DNA from: CAZDCZ01 sp964504155
GTDB lineage: Bacteria > Bacteroidota > Bacteroidia > Bacteroidales > UBA12077
Reading direction: 5' to 3'
DNA: 24,896 nt
Assembly: GCA_964504155.1 (NCBI GenBank)
Contig: CAZDCZ010000047.1
Location: 1-24,896, forward strand
Positions 23,489 through 24,896 of this stretch are shown here, piece by piece. The position numbers were made by a program, and so were the translations under genes. Below the pieces are notes generated by a model, which was given only the letters and a program-made list of their open reading frames with translations, was not told the DNA's origin and did no database searches. Positions within the stretch are counted from its first letter, which is position 1. Each line of letters begins with the position of its first letter.

Positions 23489-24817
23489 ATGAGAAACCTA
23501 ACGCAAGGAAAAGAAAGTAAATTAATATTTAAATTTGCATTACCAATGCTGTTAGGCAATGTGTTTCAACAATTATACAATATTATTGATAGTATTATTG
23601 TTGGGAACTTTATTGGGAAAGAAGCTTTAGCTGCCGTTGGAGCTTCTTTTCCAATAATTTTCTTATTTCTTTCTCTAATTATTGGTATAGTATCGGGAAG
23701 CACTATCGTGATTTCGCAATATTTTGGTGCAAAAAAAATAGAAAAAGTAAAACAAACTATTGAAACTTTATATCTATTTATATTTTTTGCATCGATAATA
23801 GTAAGTGGTCTCGGTATTATTTTTAGCGACGAAATTTTCAAATTATTACAACTTCCCGAAGAAATTATTCCTCAAGCTACAAGTTATTTCAACATTTTTA
23901 TTGGAGGTGTAATTATTTCGTTCGGGTTTAATGGTACAAATGCAATACTTCGAGGTTTGGGAGATTCCAAAACGCCTCTATATTTTCTCATTCTTTCGAC
24001 AATATTAAATATTGGTCTAGACTTATTATTTATTTTAGTGTTTAAACTAGGGGTTTCAGGTGCAGCAATTGCAACAGTAATAGCTCAGGGAATTACTTTT
24101 ATATTGGCAATTATATATTTGAATAAGAATCATAAAATAATTCATGTGGCAATATTCAAACTAAAATTCAACACAGAAATATTTCTTAAAAGCATAAAAA
24201 TAGGTCTTCCAACAGGAATTCAACAATCGTTTGTTGCATTAGGGATGATAGCATTAATGAGCTTGGTAAACACTTTCGGAACAAATGTAATAGCTGCTTA
24301 TACTGTTGGAACTAGAATTAACTCATTAGCTTCTTTACCCGCCATGAATTTTGCCGCAGCATTATCTATATTTGTAGGTCAGAATATAGGAGCAAAAAAA
24401 CAAGAAAGAATAAAATCCGGATTTATTGCTACCATAACTATGTCGTCAGTACTTTCTATAATTGTTTCGATATTCGTATTACTTTTCGGAAACTTTATTA
24501 TGCACTTATTTACCTCAGACCCCGATGTAATTGCAATAGGAAAAAGATTTTTAATTATTGTCGGAGCTTTTTATATTGTTTTCTCATCGATGTTTGTTAC
24601 AACAGGAGTTTTGCGTGGTGCAGGAGTTACAATAATACCAATGTTTATTACTCTATTTGCCCTCTGGGGAGTAAGAATTCCCATAGCATATTTTCTTTCA
24701 GGAAAAATAGGGATTTCAGGTATTTGGTGGGCTATTCCTGCAGGTTGGATATTAGGTTTTTTTCTATCGTTCTCGTATTATCTTACAGGAAGGTGGAAGA
24801 AAAACGTTGTAATTTAG
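23489..24817 (+). CDS. MATE-family multidrug/cation antiporter
   Basis: Inner-membrane efflux protein of 442 residues that uses a Na+ or H+ gradient to export organic compounds. The N-terminus fits the family: LTQGKESKLIFKFALPMLLGNVFQQLYNIIDSIIVGNFIGKEALAAVG. The pseudo-repeat occurs in the second half (IGLPTGIQQSFVALGMIALMSLVNTFGTNVIAAYTVGTRINSLASLPAMNF). About twelve hydrophobic helices are readable, giving the 6+6 layout. The GDSKTPLYFLILSTILNIGLDLLFI block is typical. It follows tnaA on the same strand but behind a strong terminator, with no promoter box visible in the 28-nt gap. Expression may therefore depend on read-through from tnaA or on a promoter I cannot see. Substrate unknown; export of indole or related compounds is speculation from the neighbour. 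The last 79 nt of the window hold nothing I can identify. Confidence 0.92.
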   Translation: MRNLTQGKESKLIFKFALPMLLGNVFQQLYNIIDSIIVGNFIGKEALAAVGASFPIIFLFLSLIIGIVSGSTIVISQYFGAKKIEKVKQTIETLYLFIFFASIIVSGLGIIFSDEIFKLLQLPEEIIPQATSYFNIFIGGVIISFGFNGTNAILRGLGDSKTPLYFLILSTILNIGLDLLFILVFKLGVSGAAIATVIAQGITFILAIIYLNKNHKIIHVAIFKLKFNTEIFLKSIKIGLPTGIQQSFVALGMIALMSLVNTFGTNVIAAYTVGTRINSLASLPAMNFAAALSIFVGQNIGAKKQERIKSGFIATITMSSVLSIIVSIFVLLFGNFIMHLFTSDPDVIAIGKRFLIIVGAFYIVFSSMFVTTGVLRGAGVTIIPMFITLFALWGVRIPIAYFLSGKIGISGIWWAIPAGWILGFFLSFSYYLTGRWKKNVVI

Positions 24818-24896
24818 AATACAGGATTAATAAATTACATCTTAATTATTGCATTTAGCCATTAATCATCAATAATTAATATTTAACAATTAAATT

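Noticed and set aside
1..24896. CRISPR array, tRNA/rRNA genes, toxin-antitoxin or defence island
   Set aside because: No regular repeat-spacer pattern, no recognisable tRNA or rRNA segments, and no genes of those families on either strand.

Overview
This window is an AT-rich chromosomal segment from a member of the Bacteroidota, most likely Bacteroidales or a near relative. Three things point there. Several families are typical of that phylum: a DUF3078 outer-membrane barrel, a MauE/DoxX protein with a thioredoxin-like tail, a LysM plus periplasmic-binding fusion, and a folP-cdaA pair. Starts lack clear Shine-Dalgarno sequences and sit behind A-rich leaders. Several genes have a TAnnTTTG box upstream, the -7 element of Bacteroidota sigma factors. 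The order-level placement is inference. No rRNA, tRNA, CRISPR array, transposase or phage gene was seen.

Layout. 1-4975 is minus-strand: a small hypothetical gene, a three-LysM/periplasmic-binding lipo- or exoprotein-like gene, a 527-bp gap holding a MITE-like element, then cdaA (c-di-AMP synthesis) and folP (folate synthesis). A divergent promoter region at 4976-5085 carries repeated TTTACTT/AAGTAAA half-sites. 5086-13562 is plus-strand: tmk, a MauE/DoxX protein, an orphan OppB-type permease, tpiA, then a 1528-residue secreted protein of unknown function. A 394-bp gap with a perfect hairpin and degenerate repeats follows. 13957-17337 is plus-strand: a UbiA-type prenyltransferase (probably menaquinone/futalosine branch), a small exported protein, a secreted seven-bladed WD40 protein and an LpxL-like acyltransferase. 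A convergent repeat-rich spacer (17338-17504) separates these from a minus-strand group at 17505-21682: AMP-forming acyl-CoA synthetase, a HAD phosphatase and a DUF3078 barrel protein. 22030-24817 is plus-strand: tryptophanase, a strong intrinsic terminator and a MATE exporter.

Themes. Most genes are housekeeping or envelope genes: nucleotide, folate and glycolytic enzymes, second-messenger synthesis, lipid A acylation, fatty-acid activation and outer-membrane proteins. The points most worth checking are (a) a possible Tyr/Phe-rich leader ORF placed just after a promoter box upstream of tryptophanase, (b) dyad half-sites in the folP/tmk divergent region, (c) a roughly 154-bp element with 12-bp terminal inverted repeats and CTAA flanks, and (d) the giant unknown secreted protein. 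I see no clear defence system or other large undescribed system.
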